Shown one piece after another: positions 21,986 through 30,292 of a DNA stretch of 39,227 nt (positions within the stretch are counted from its first letter, which is position 1; every line of letters starts with the position of its first letter). The notes beneath the pieces were generated by a model. The model was not told where the DNA came from, did no database searches, and worked only from the letters and a program-made list of their open reading frames with translations. The translations under genes and the position numbers were made by a program. Source of the DNA: Bacteroidota bacterium (lineage in GTDB: Bacteria; Bacteroidota; Bacteroidia; CAIKAF01); the NCBI GenBank assembly GCA_023432985.1, contig JAEZEQ010000033.1, forward strand, positions 1 to 39,227. The letters run 5' to 3'.

Positions 21986-23209
21986 ATGCATGCAAATCCC
22001 CAAACAGTCTATAAAAAGCAATTACGCCAACTCTTGCAGGTCACGCGGGCTATCAATAGCAATTATTCCAGAAATGAGATATTAGACATTTATGTAAATA
22101 TTTTAAAAGGGGAATCCTATATCACCCGCTTTGTATTGTTTTCGGTGGAGGGACAGCAATTAAAAGTTGAAGCAATGAGCGGGGTAGCGGAAGAAGTAAT
22201 GGAATTCCTTTCCGACGAAGATGTTTTAGATTATATCAAAAACCCAAGTAAGGTCTACTTCAAACCCAAAACAGTCAAGAATCCCTTCAATATCATACTG
22301 CCTGCACATCATAAAGATCATGTCTTGTCCATATTGATGGTAGAAACCGTTTACGACAATTCGGAATATTTGAATTTGCCCGAACACATAGCCGATGCCC
22401 CGGAATTTTTACAAACCCTGCACAATATTGTGTTTGTGGCATTAGAAAATAAAAAACTATTCAAAGAAAACCTTCAGCAAGAAAGGTTGCGCAAAGAACT
22501 GGAATTGGCCAGCGAATTGCAAGCCATGCTTTTTCCGCCGGCCTGGCCTGCGAATCATTTAAATATAGATATTGCCGCTTTTCATATTCCCTTTTCTGAG
22601 GTAGGTGGCGATTATTTCGATTATTTTACCATTTCCGAAAAAGAATTGGCATTATGTATTGCCGATGTTAGCGGAAAAGGTATTTCGGCCGCCTTATTGA
22701 TGTCCAACTTCCAGGCCAATGTACGTGCGCTTTTTCCCATTTACGACGACTTGAAAAAATTGCTTAATCAATTGGCCGAAAATGTAGACCGGGCATCCCG
22801 CGGCGAAAGATTTATAACCGGATTTTTTGCCATTTATAATATAGAAAGCCGCATGCTAACATATATCAATGCCGGGCATAATCCGCCCGTACTGCGGAAT
22901 GGCAACAAAATACGCCTACTCGAAGAGGGTACGACCGGTTTGGGTATGATAAGCCCCTTGCCATTTGTACACTCAGAAAGTATATACCTGGAACCCGGAT
23001 CCGTTTTGGTTTGTTATACAGACGGAGTGAGCGAATTGGAAAATAGCCGCAATGAATATTTCGGATATGAACCCATAGAAAAAATATTACAAAGTCATAG
23101 CCAAAGCAATTCGGAACAAATAAACCTGGCCTTAAGTGTAGCCATGAGTCGTTTCAAAGGCAGCGCATTTCATGATGATGCCGCTATACTCACTTGCAAA
23201 TTCGACTAA
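21986..23209 (+). CDS. SpoIIE/PP2C-type serine phosphatase with N-terminal sensor domain
   Basis: 407 residues from ATG 21986. Earlier in-frame ATGs (21905, 21950) exist, but a -7-like TACATTTT at 21938-21945 argues that transcription starts near 21950. Residues ~20-160 are GAF-like (LLQVTRAINSNYSRNEILDIY … FVLFSVEGQQLKVEAMSG), then a linking coiled helix (KENLQQERLRKELELASELQAMLFP quoted in part as the ELASELQAMLFP hinge). The PP2C core follows with EVGGDYFDYF, CIADVSGKGISAALLMS, YINAGHNPPVL, GLGMI and VCYTDGVSE; the Asp residues bind Mn/Mg. Such RsbU-like enzymes dephosphorylate anti-sigma antagonists or other partners. No partner gene is adjacent. It is not evidence of sporulation. Confidence 0.92.
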   Translation: MHANPQTVYKKQLRQLLQVTRAINSNYSRNEILDIYVNILKGESYITRFVLFSVEGQQLKVEAMSGVAEEVMEFLSDEDVLDYIKNPSKVYFKPKTVKNPFNIILPAHHKDHVLSILMVETVYDNSEYLNLPEHIADAPEFLQTLHNIVFVALENKKLFKENLQQERLRKELELASELQAMLFPPAWPANHLNIDIAAFHIPFSEVGGDYFDYFTISEKELALCIADVSGKGISAALLMSNFQANVRALFPIYDDLKKLLNQLAENVDRASRGERFITGFFAIYNIESRMLTYINAGHNPPVLRNGNKIRLLEEGTTGLGMISPLPFVHSESIYLEPGSVLVCYTDGVSELENSRNEYFGYEPIEKILQSHSQSNSEQINLALSVAMSRFKGSAFHDDAAILTCKFD

Positions 23210-23952
23210 AGCTCTTTAGAAGCGTAATAGGTATAATCATCCAATACCTGTTTCAGAAAAGATTCATATTCGTAGACCTTCACATTTTCCAGTCCAATCA
23301 GACCTATTACCTTTTGGGTGCATTCCGATAAAATAAAATAACGGTTCGATTGCGTTTTTGTATTCAGTACGAACTTAATGACTTCAATATCACGGGCAGA
23401 CAGATTTTGAACTCCCGGGTAGAGAGGAGTGTAATTTTCTTCTGTATAATGCAGAATAGTATCCGTCAATTTCACGCGTTGATTCATTTTAGCAACGGCA
23501 GTTCCCGCTGCTCTGTCGCCCAATCGCTGGCCCTTAACACTAGCCAAAACGGCAACCAGACTCAAGCCCGGGAATACCAGATTTTCGAGCAAACGCGTAA
23601 ACCATCGTATAACGAAATCTCCCATACGGGCTTCACTTCCGTCTACTTTTACAACCTTAATTTTTCGAAATTTCTTACCTATACTTTGGCCTTCCATAAA
23701 CATTTCGCATAGCAAATGGTAAAAAATCCAAGGCAAAAAAATCGCAACCCCGACATAAATACGAGCTGTGGAGTCCAATGCGTTCAGTGCATCGGTGATA
23801 TCCAATAAAAAATAAACGAGCAATACAAAAAACAGATTGAAAGCAGTATCGATCAGCCAGGCCAAAATACGGTCTCCCACAGAGGCCACTTCATACTCCA
23901 GCCTAACATTCTGCGAAGTTTCAATTGAAATTTTATCCGAATATTCAAACAT
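23206..23952 (-). CDS. RDD-family membrane protein
   Basis: 248 residues from ATG 23952 (MFEYSDKISIETSQNVRLEY); a longer frame to 23991 lacks promoter support. The RDD domain (about 18-165) has the hallmark Arg/Asp-Asp residues in SVGDRILAWLIDTAFN and three to four membrane segments (…YFLLDITDAL, IYVGVAIFLPWIFYHLLCEMF, LENLVFPGLSLVAVLA). The last ~80 residues are a soluble tail (TRD IEVIKFVLNTKTQSNRYFIL region). RDD proteins often accompany SpoIIM/DUF4129/MoxR/DUF58 operons in Bacteroidota, as here, where the operon is divergent. Transport has been proposed for the family; no mechanism is visible. Its stop overlaps that of the phosphatase gene (4 bases, convergent). Confidence 0.9.
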   Translation of the reverse strand: MFEYSDKISIETSQNVRLEYEVASVGDRILAWLIDTAFNLFFVLLVYFLLDITDALNALDSTARIYVGVAIFLPWIFYHLLCEMFMEGQSIGKKFRKIKVVKVDGSEARMGDFVIRWFTRLLENLVFPGLSLVAVLASVKGQRLGDRAAGTAVAKMNQRVKLTDTILHYTEENYTPLYPGVQNLSARDIEVIKFVLNTKTQSNRYFILSECTQKVIGLIGLENVKVYEYESFLKQVLDDYTYYASKEL

Positions 23953-23957
23953 ATTTT

Positions 23958-23965
23958 CAAAGGTA
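23958..23965 (-). promoter_or_regulatory. -7 element of the RDD gene
   Basis: Minus strand TACCTTTG, a perfect TAnnTTTG, only 5 bases before the ATG at 23952, so the message is probably leaderless. It also supports the shorter start. Confidence 0.65.
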
Positions 23966-24017
23966 AAATAAGTTTGGATTTCAAAAAACAAAATAATGCA
24001 TTACGTAAAACAAATAG

Positions 24018-24025
24018 TATATTTA
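24018..24025 (+). promoter_or_regulatory. -7 element of the SpoIIM–DUF58 operon
   Basis: TATATTTA, 7 of 8 to TAnnTTTG, 20 bases before the GTG at 24046. It is divergent from the RDD promoter, with 52 bases between the two -7 boxes. The TTG at 23974 lies upstream of it and so would not be in the message. Confidence 0.5.
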
Positions 24026-24045
24026 CCCTACAAAAAATAGAAGCG

Positions 24046-25023
24046 GTGCGAGAACTGGTTTTTTTACAAAAAAATAAAAACAAATGGGTAGAATTAGAAG
24101 CCATGCTGCAGGTTTCCGGACCGAAAGATCCCGATAAACTATCGGCATTATATATACAGCTCAATGACGACTTATCCTATGCGCGCACTTATTATCCGCA
24201 AAGCAATGTAGTAACCTATCTCAACGATCTTTCGGTGCAATTGCACAAAGAAATATACCGAAATAAAAAAGAGGATAAAAAGCGAATATGGACTTTTTTC
24301 AAAAAAGAATTTCCACTGGCCTTGCATCAACAGAAAAACTATAATCTGATTACGCTTATTGTATTTCTTCTGGCTCTGATTTTAGGGTGGATTTCTGCCG
24401 AAATAGACGGGAACTTCACGCGCATGATGATGGGCAATAATTATGTAGACCAAACCCTGGAGAATATAGCCGGAGGAAAAGCCATGAATATTTACGGGCA
24501 AAGCAGTGAAGGCAAAATGTTTTTGCAAATCGGACTCAATAATCTATATGTAGTCGTATTGTATTTTTTAATGGGTATAGTGGGCGGATTAGGTGCATTG
24601 GCACTACTCTTTCGTTTTGGTATATTCATAGGCAGCTTTTTTCAGTTTATGTATTTACAGGATGTATTTGCAGAGACCATGCTGGCTATGTGGATTCACG
24701 GGGTAATAGAAATTGCCTGCGCGTTGATTGGCACTGCGGCCGGCACAAGATGGGGTATGAGCCTCATATTCCCGAAGACATACAGCCGTTCGTATTCCTT
24801 TATGAAAGCAGGAAGAGAAAGCTTTAAAGTATTGGTCGGATTACTGCCGTTTATTGTAGTGGCCGCATTTATAGAAAGCTATATAACCCGTTATTACGAT
24901 CAAAATATATGGGTATCCATAGCTATAATACTGCTTACATTTTTATTTATACTCTATTATTTCGTACTTTATCCTTATCAATTAAACCTTCAAGAACAAA
25001 GCGAAAAAGATGCAAACAGATAA
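24046..25023 (+). CDS. SpoIIM-like (stage II sporulation protein M) membrane protein
   Basis: 325 residues from a GTG at 24046, giving (M)RELVFLQKNKNKWVELE, the normal family opening in Bacteroidota. The longer TTG frame from 23974 adds 24 residues unlike the family and starts upstream of the promoter. Residues ~1-95 are soluble and helical. About six membrane segments follow (YNLITLIVFLLALILGWISAE, LYVVVLYFLMGIVGGLGALAL, WIHGVIEIACALIGTAAG, and others). In Bacillus SpoIIM takes part in engulfment, but non-sporulating homologues occur in RDD/MoxR operons and their role is unknown. The HGxxEI and the GxxGT motifs fit the SpoIIM/DUF95 family. It overlaps the next gene by 14 bases. Confidence 0.88.
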   Translation: MRELVFLQKNKNKWVELEAMLQVSGPKDPDKLSALYIQLNDDLSYARTYYPQSNVVTYLNDLSVQLHKEIYRNKKEDKKRIWTFFKKEFPLALHQQKNYNLITLIVFLLALILGWISAEIDGNFTRMMMGNNYVDQTLENIAGGKAMNIYGQSSEGKMFLQIGLNNLYVVVLYFLMGIVGGLGALALLFRFGIFIGSFFQFMYLQDVFAETMLAMWIHGVIEIACALIGTAAGTRWGMSLIFPKTYSRSYSFMKAGRESFKVLVGLLPFIVVAAFIESYITRYYDQNIWVSIAIILLTFLFILYYFVLYPYQLNLQEQSEKDANR

Positions 25024-26017
25024 AATCTCCTTTAATGAATACCGCGATTTAGGTCAGATTTTCAACGCTACCTTTGCCTTTATCCGTCAAAACTTTGCCA
25101 TTTTATTCAAAGCCATTAGCATTATTTCTATGCCTTTTAATATTTGCGGTATTGGAATGATGGCCTTCAGCTTATATAATATTGTGCAAAATATCGACAA
25201 TTTAGGAGTAGGAATCCTTGTCAGCTGGCTAATAATATTATTTGGATTACTTTGCTTTTTTATCGGATCGGTATTGCTCATTTCTACCGTATTCGAATAT
25301 ATAAATCTCTATCGCGATGCCGAAGACTTCAGAAGCATACAGGTCTCAGAAATATGGACTAAAGTGCGGAAGAATTTCTGGAATTGGGCTGCCAAAGTCA
25401 TACTCTGGGGCGTACTATCAGGAACCCTCACCAGCGGAGCATATATAATCATGATGCTTATCATGCTCCCGGGAATAGGATTGTCAGCAGCATTAAACAG
25501 TGAAATCATAATGATACTCACTATGATATTGGCCTATTTGGTCTTTTACATAGTAGTTGCCTATATACAGTCAATAGGAATTCCCATTTTTTTCATATCA
25601 TCCTACGAGAAAAAAGACGTATTTCCGGCTATAGGAAAAGCATTTCAACTGGTACACAGTAAAGGCAATTTCTGGAAAAGCATAGTGGTAACCTTTACCG
25701 GAAATCTGGTTCAGTATATTCTATCTTATTCCATTACCATACCCATTACCATAATTGGGGCAATCATCGGTTTTAACTTCATCGAGCAATACGATGGAAG
25801 CTCCTTTTCCGAAAACAATATGGTGCTGATTACCGCAGCTATACTCGGGCCATTGTATTATATAGTGCTCATTTATTCGGGAATTATTTACCTCATTTCA
25901 CAAGCCTTTAAAACCGGCGATTTAAATGAGAGAACATTCGGCACCAATATATTGGCGCGTATTCAGCAAATGGGAAAAAAAGCAAGTTCAATTCAAAATT
26001 CATCCAATACACATTAA
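25010..26017 (+). CDS. Six-helix membrane protein of the SpoIIM/MoxR operon
   Basis: 335 residues, six or so long hydrophobic segments, each ~25 residues, joined by short loops (NICGIGMMAFSLYNI, GILVSWLIILFGLLCFFIGS, WAAKVILWGVLSG, and more). No signal peptide. The short N-terminus YRDLGQIFNATFAFIRQNF resembles the membrane domain of DUF4013 or glycerophosphodiesterase-associated proteins, but without a catalytic domain. It overlaps the SpoIIM-like gene by 14 bases and precedes the DUF4129 gene by one base, so all are coupled. It is most likely a membrane component of the assembly formed by this operon. Confidence 0.8.
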   Translation: MQTDKISFNEYRDLGQIFNATFAFIRQNFAILFKAISIISMPFNICGIGMMAFSLYNIVQNIDNLGVGILVSWLIILFGLLCFFIGSVLLISTVFEYINLYRDAEDFRSIQVSEIWTKVRKNFWNWAAKVILWGVLSGTLTSGAYIIMMLIMLPGIGLSAALNSEIIMILTMILAYLVFYIVVAYIQSIGIPIFFISSYEKKDVFPAIGKAFQLVHSKGNFWKSIVVTFTGNLVQYILSYSITIPITIIGAIIGFNFIEQYDGSSFSENNMVLITAAILGPLYYIVLIYSGIIYLISQAFKTGDLNERTFGTNILARIQQMGKKASSIQNSSNTH

Positions 26018-26018
26018 T

Positions 26019-26738
26019 TTGAAAAAGCTCGCTTCCCTCTTTTTATGTTTCCTGTATCCAATGCTTCAAAGCAAAGCGGAAGTAATCGCCGACAGCAGTC
26101 TGGCACAGGTTAAACGATTCGACAGAGCGGCTTTCAATAAACTTAAAAACAGTAAAGAATTTCACTATCAAAAAGAAGAATTGGATGCGAGTTTGATTGA
26201 AAAACTGCTCGAATGGATAGGAAGTTTGTTCGAGAAACTCCTTCCATCCGATCTTCCCATACCCGAAAACAGTCCCTTTGCTGAAGTAATTTTATGGCTA
26301 CTTATGATATTGCTTGCAGCATTGCTTGTATACCTGGCACTGAAACTTAAATTTGGGAATATTTTTAAAGCAAAAGCTAAAAAAGTCAAAGGAAATGACT
26401 TCGAAATCATAAGCGAAGACATACATGCCATAGAGTTCAAAAGCGAATTGGAGCAAGCAGAAGCCGAAAATAATTACCGTAAAGCCATACGTCTTTCCTA
26501 TTTAAAAACACTAAAGAAGCTGGACGATAGGCAGTGGATAAGATGGAGCCCCGGACTCACCAATACTGACTTTAGAAATATGATGCGTAAAAACGGACAT
26601 TTTAAATCATTCAACACTCTTGCAAGTATATACGAAATTGTTTGGTTTGGCATGGAAAGTCCGAACCTTGATGAATATACGCAAATAAAAAATGATTTCG
26701 AAAGCTTTCATCAAATTATAGGAGGAGAAGAGCAATGA
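26019..26738 (+). CDS. DUF4129 membrane protein
   Basis: 239 residues from a TTG at 26019, which begins one base after the previous stop and yields a proper signal peptide ((M)KKLASLFLCFLYPMLQSKA). The in-frame ATG at 25926 lies deep inside the previous gene and is unlikely. Residues ~20-85 are periplasmic and helical, one membrane helix follows (VILWLLMILLAALLVYLALKL), then a cytoplasmic DUF4129 domain (NYRKAIRLSYLKTLKKLDD, WSPGLTNTDF, ASIYEIVWFG). DUF4129 is usually found near MoxR/DUF58 genes and, in some lineages, fused to transglutaminases. The family lacks a known activity. It ends with ATGA overlap into DUF4350. Confidence 0.85.
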   Translation: MKKLASLFLCFLYPMLQSKAEVIADSSLAQVKRFDRAAFNKLKNSKEFHYQKEELDASLIEKLLEWIGSLFEKLLPSDLPIPENSPFAEVILWLLMILLAALLVYLALKLKFGNIFKAKAKKVKGNDFEIISEDIHAIEFKSELEQAEAENNYRKAIRLSYLKTLKKLDDRQWIRWSPGLTNTDFRNMMRKNGHFKSFNTLASIYEIVWFGMESPNLDEYTQIKNDFESFHQIIGGEEQ

Positions 26739-27907
26739 AAAAGAAGCTGAATATCCCCTTTTATGTGCCTATACTTCTGCTATTCGGAATAGTAGTGGCC
26801 ATTTATTATTTCCAACCGAGGCCGGTCAACTGGACACCCACCTGGCGCAATACCGATAAAAACCCATTTGGCACGAAAGCCCTTTACAGATTACTAAGCG
26901 ATTATGTTGCCCCGGCCGAACTGCATAGCGTACGCGTTTTACCAAAGGATATAGAGCATGATACAAATAAAAAAGCGCATTATATTTCCATTGGAAATAC
27001 CATATACGGCCATACCAAATATGAATTAGAGGCTTTGCTTTCATTTTGCAAAAAGGGCGGTAATGTTTTGCTCTCAAGTCAATCTTTCACGCCCTCTTTA
27101 TGCGACACCTTAGGATTAAGCCTGAGTTATAATTATGAAAACGGATCGGATATCAATTTTACCCATAAAAATGTCAAAGCGCCTCTGGCATACAGTTTAG
27201 ATGCAAACGAAACACCGCTCCACTTCGAAAGCTATCCTCCGCAAGCGATCGTACTCACACGTAATAAAGCCGGCTTCCCGACCACCATCAGTCTGCCTTT
27301 CGAAAATGGGAATTTAATACTCAATACCTCCCCTCACCTATTCAGTAATTACTATTTATTCAAAGACAATAATGTTGACTATGTAGAAAAAACCCTTTCG
27401 TATTTGGGTGAGGCCGACGTAGTATATTGGGATGAATATTTTAAGAGTTCCGCTTCCTCTGCACAATCTCCCATTCAGGTATTATTGCAAAACAAAGGCT
27501 TTCGTTTTTCATGGTATTTACTCATGCTTCTTTTGGTATTGTATCTACTTTTTATGTCGAAACGAAAACAGAAAGAAATCCCCGTTATTCAGCCACCCCT
27601 TAATGCGAGTTTAGAATTTACCCAAACCATAGGTCGATTATATTATAACCAGAAAAGGCATCATAATTTAGCCCAAAAACAAATACAATTATTCTTAGAA
27701 AAAATCAGGATGCGTTATCATATATCGACAGAACAAATCGATGAACAATTTGCCGAGATACTTGCAGAGAAGAGCGGCAAAGAAATCGAAGAATCTAAAG
27801 CATTAGTACGCACAATAAATGAAATACAAAAGGCATCGAATATGTCGGAAGAGGATTTACAAAATTTCAATAAACAATTAGAAAACTTCAATAAAACCAT
27901 AAAATAG
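26735..27907 (+). CDS. DUF4350 membrane protein
   Basis: 390 residues. N-terminal membrane helix (IPFYVPILLLFGIVVAIYYF), a periplasmic DUF4350 domain with a GATase-like Rossmann fold (NPFGTKALYRLLSDYV, HYISIGNTIYGHTKYELEAL, KKGGNVLLSSQSF), a second helix near residue 255-275 (WYLLMLLLVLYLLFMSKRK) and a cytoplasmic helical tail of ~110 residues. The tail ends in a Gln/Asn/Lys-rich coiled coil (NFNKQLENFNKTIK). It overlaps DUF4129 by 4 bases and is followed by the MoxR gene after 1 base. The periplasmic domain may sense or bind something outside the cytoplasm and signal through the tail to the MoxR ATPase; this is inference. Confidence 0.85.
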   Translation: MKKKLNIPFYVPILLLFGIVVAIYYFQPRPVNWTPTWRNTDKNPFGTKALYRLLSDYVAPAELHSVRVLPKDIEHDTNKKAHYISIGNTIYGHTKYELEALLSFCKKGGNVLLSSQSFTPSLCDTLGLSLSYNYENGSDINFTHKNVKAPLAYSLDANETPLHFESYPPQAIVLTRNKAGFPTTISLPFENGNLILNTSPHLFSNYYLFKDNNVDYVEKTLSYLGEADVVYWDEYFKSSASSAQSPIQVLLQNKGFRFSWYLLMLLLVLYLLFMSKRKQKEIPVIQPPLNASLEFTQTIGRLYYNQKRHHNLAQKQIQLFLEKIRMRYHISTEQIDEQFAEILAEKSGKEIEESKALVRTINEIQKASNMSEEDLQNFNKQLENFNKTIK

Positions 27908-27908
27908 C

Positions 27909-28874
27909 ATGGAAATAAATCAAACCCATTTTGAGGAGCTCAGAGAGCTGGTAGAAAACATTCGTTCGGAAGTTGGCAAGACCATTATAGGCCAGCAAGA
28001 GATGGTAGAGCAAATAATACTGGCCTTATTATCCGACGGCCATATACTGATAGAAGGAGTGCCGGGCATAGCCAAAACCTTAACGGCAAAATTAATCTCC
28101 TCTACCATTTCGGCCGATTTTTCGCGTATACAATTTACCCCCGACCTTATGCCGGCCGATGTAATTGGTTCGTCCATTTTCAACGTACAAAAACAGGAAT
28201 TTGAATTCAAAAAAGGGCCCATTTTCAGCAATTTGGTTCTTTGTGACGAAATCAACAGAGCTCCGGCAAAAACACAGGCAGCTCTATTCGAATCCATGCA
28301 AGAAAAACAAATTACCGTAGACGGAAAAACCTATATACTCGATGAACCCTTTATGGTATTGGCTACTCAAAATCCGATCGAACAAGAAGGGACATACCGA
28401 CTTCCTGAGGCGCAACTCGATCGTTTTCTGTTCAAAATACATGTCGACTATCCCAGTTTGGAGGAAGAAATTCAACTTCTAAAACTGAGTCAGCAAAGCG
28501 AAAATCCCATTCAAAATCAAAAGGCGGAGATTATACTCAGCAAAGAAAAATTAATACAGTTCAGAAAAGAGGTGCGCAGTGTAAATGTAGAGCCGCATCT
28601 TTTGGAATATATGGCAAAAATTGTGGGAAAAACGCGCAACAATGCATCCATGTATTTAGGGGCTTCTCCGCGTGCTTCCCTTGCTATTCTCGATACAGCC
28701 AAAGCCAAAGCAGCCATTTCCGGACGTTCATTCGTTATTCCGGAAGATATTCAATATGTAGCTGTTCCTGTATTGCGTCATAGAATACAACTCAGTCCCG
28801 AAAAAGAAATGGAAGGCATGAGTACAGACAAAATCATAAAAGATATGATAGCCGGCATTGAGGTTCCCAGATAA
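27909..28874 (+). CDS. MoxR-family AAA+ ATPase
   Basis: 321 residues, the usual MoxR length. Walker A EGVPGIAKT (about 49-57), Walker B LVLCDEINRAPAKTQ (about 109-123), sensor 1 VLATQNPIEQEG, the MoxR insert EGTYRLPEAQLDRF and a C-terminal lid domain with GASPRASLAILDTAKA. MoxR ATPases act as chaperones that mature or activate partners, nearly always with a vWA/DUF58 protein encoded next door, as here (1-base overlap). The partner complex is probably the membrane assembly encoded by the upstream four genes. All ATPase residues look intact. Confidence 0.95.
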   Translation: MEINQTHFEELRELVENIRSEVGKTIIGQQEMVEQIILALLSDGHILIEGVPGIAKTLTAKLISSTISADFSRIQFTPDLMPADVIGSSIFNVQKQEFEFKKGPIFSNLVLCDEINRAPAKTQAALFESMQEKQITVDGKTYILDEPFMVLATQNPIEQEGTYRLPEAQLDRFLFKIHVDYPSLEEEIQLLKLSQQSENPIQNQKAEIILSKEKLIQFRKEVRSVNVEPHLLEYMAKIVGKTRNNASMYLGASPRASLAILDTAKAKAAISGRSFVIPEDIQYVAVPVLRHRIQLSPEKEMEGMSTDKIIKDMIAGIEVPR

Positions 28875-30217
28875 TGAAGAAAATAAGACTATTCATATCG
28901 GGCATATATTTTCATCCCTACTTTTTTTTGTGGGGATTACTCATCGTTTTGCTCACATTTTTGAGCTATTATATTCCTGTTTTGTATATAATCAGCATGG
29001 TTTTATTTTGTGTATGGGTGAGTGCCGTTTTTATAGATTTATATCTATTGCATATACGAAAAAATCCGATTTTTGCCGAACGTGAAACCGCGCTGCGCCT
29101 GAGTAACGGCGATGATAATCCGGTTTATCTCGACATTGCCAATCTCTATCCTTTCCCGGTAAAACTGCAAATCATAGACGAAGCACCCGACCAGTTTCAG
29201 CTTAGAGATCGCATTTTTCGTATAGACATGAAATCCGGCGAAGAGATACGTCTTTCCTACACCTTGAAGCCCACAAAAAGAGGCGAATATAGATTTGGCA
29301 AAATAAATGTATTCAGTCAAAGTCCCCTCTGTTTAATCCGACGCCGGCACAAATTGGGGGAAGAGTTAAGTGTTGCTGTTTATCCTTCCATAATCCAATT
29401 GCGCAAATACGAATTACGTGCAATAAGTCAGCATTTATCTTTATATGGAATCAAGAAAATCAGAAAAATCGGGAACAATAACGAATTCGAAAAGATAAAA
29501 GAATATGTAAGTGGAGATGATGTCCGTACCATAAACTGGAAGGCGACAGCCAAGCGAAGTCACCTTATGGTAAACCAATACATAGAAGAGAGGGCACAGC
29601 CCATATACAATATTATAGATATGGGGCGCAGTATGAAAATGCCCTTTAACGGAATGACTTTGCTCGATTACAGCATCAATGCCTCATTGGTTTTATCGAA
29701 TATTGCATTGCAGAAATACGATCAGGCGGGATTAGTCACCTTTGGGAAAGAAATCCAAGAATTCATAGTGGCGGATCGAAAAAAAAATCAGCTCCACAAA
29801 ATTCTGGAAGGATTATATAAACAAAAAACACAATTTCCCGAATCCAGTTTTGAGGGTTTACAATTGCATTGCAAAAGGAGAATAAATCGCCGCAGTTTAT
29901 GCATTATTTATACCAATTTCGAATCGGCGGACAGTATGCGCAGGCAATTGCCCTATCTGCGTAGCATAGCCAAGAACCATGTGGTATTGGTGGTCTTCTT
30001 CTACAATGTGGAATTGAAAAAATTAATAGAGGGGGAAGTGCGTGATACGGAAGATATTTATATAAAAACCATTGCAGCAAAACTGGAATTCGAAAAGCGC
30101 CAAATCGTTCGGGAATTAAAAATGCACGGAATTTACTCGGTACTCACGACCCCGGAAGCATTAACCATAGATGCCATTAATAAATATTTATGGATAAAAT
30201 CGCAAGGAATTATATAG
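28874..30217 (+). CDS. DUF58 protein with degenerate vWA domain
   Basis: 447 residues. Two N-terminal membrane helices (YFFLWGLLIVLLTFLSYYI and VLYIISMVLFCVWVSAVFI), then a soluble beta-rich region and the DUF58 core YVSGDDVRTINWKATAKRSH (in part). The vWA-like domain begins with YNIIDMGRSMKMPF. The MIDAS motif DxSxS is altered to DMGRS, which may reduce metal binding. DUF58 proteins are the standard partners of MoxR ATPases. Start overlaps the MoxR stop by 1 base. The stop is 75 bases before the next gene, which has its own promoter, so this ends the operon. Confidence 0.9.
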   Translation: MKKIRLFISGIYFHPYFFLWGLLIVLLTFLSYYIPVLYIISMVLFCVWVSAVFIDLYLLHIRKNPIFAERETALRLSNGDDNPVYLDIANLYPFPVKLQIIDEAPDQFQLRDRIFRIDMKSGEEIRLSYTLKPTKRGEYRFGKINVFSQSPLCLIRRRHKLGEELSVAVYPSIIQLRKYELRAISQHLSLYGIKKIRKIGNNNEFEKIKEYVSGDDVRTINWKATAKRSHLMVNQYIEERAQPIYNIIDMGRSMKMPFNGMTLLDYSINASLVLSNIALQKYDQAGLVTFGKEIQEFIVADRKKNQLHKILEGLYKQKTQFPESSFEGLQLHCKRRINRRSLCIIYTNFESADSMRRQLPYLRSIAKNHVVLVVFFYNVELKKLIEGEVRDTEDIYIKTIAAKLEFEKRQIVRELKMHGIYSVLTTPEALTIDAINKYLWIKSQGII

Positions 30218-30266
30218 GAATATATACCTTTCTGTCGAAAATTCCGTTTTTGTTTGGAATTTGTAA

Positions 30267-30274
30267 TATGTTTG
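30267..30274 (+). promoter_or_regulatory. -7 element of the outer-membrane barrel gene
   Basis: TATGTTTG, a perfect TAnnTTTG, preceded by T-rich sequence with several TTTG strings (30253-30256 and nearby), though not at ideal -33 spacing. 18 bases lie between it and the ATG at 30293. It looks strong. Confidence 0.6.
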
Positions 30275-30292
30275 TAAAAAATTAGAAAGCTC

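Noticed and set aside
21526..22014. 162-residue plus-strand frame opposite tgt
   Set aside because: Antisense to the conserved N-terminal half of tgt and runs into the phosphatase start. No family features.
21986..25023. Evidence of sporulation from SpoIIE- and SpoIIM-like genes
   Set aside because: Both belong to broad families named after Bacillus proteins. No other sporulation gene is present and Bacteroidota do not form endospores.
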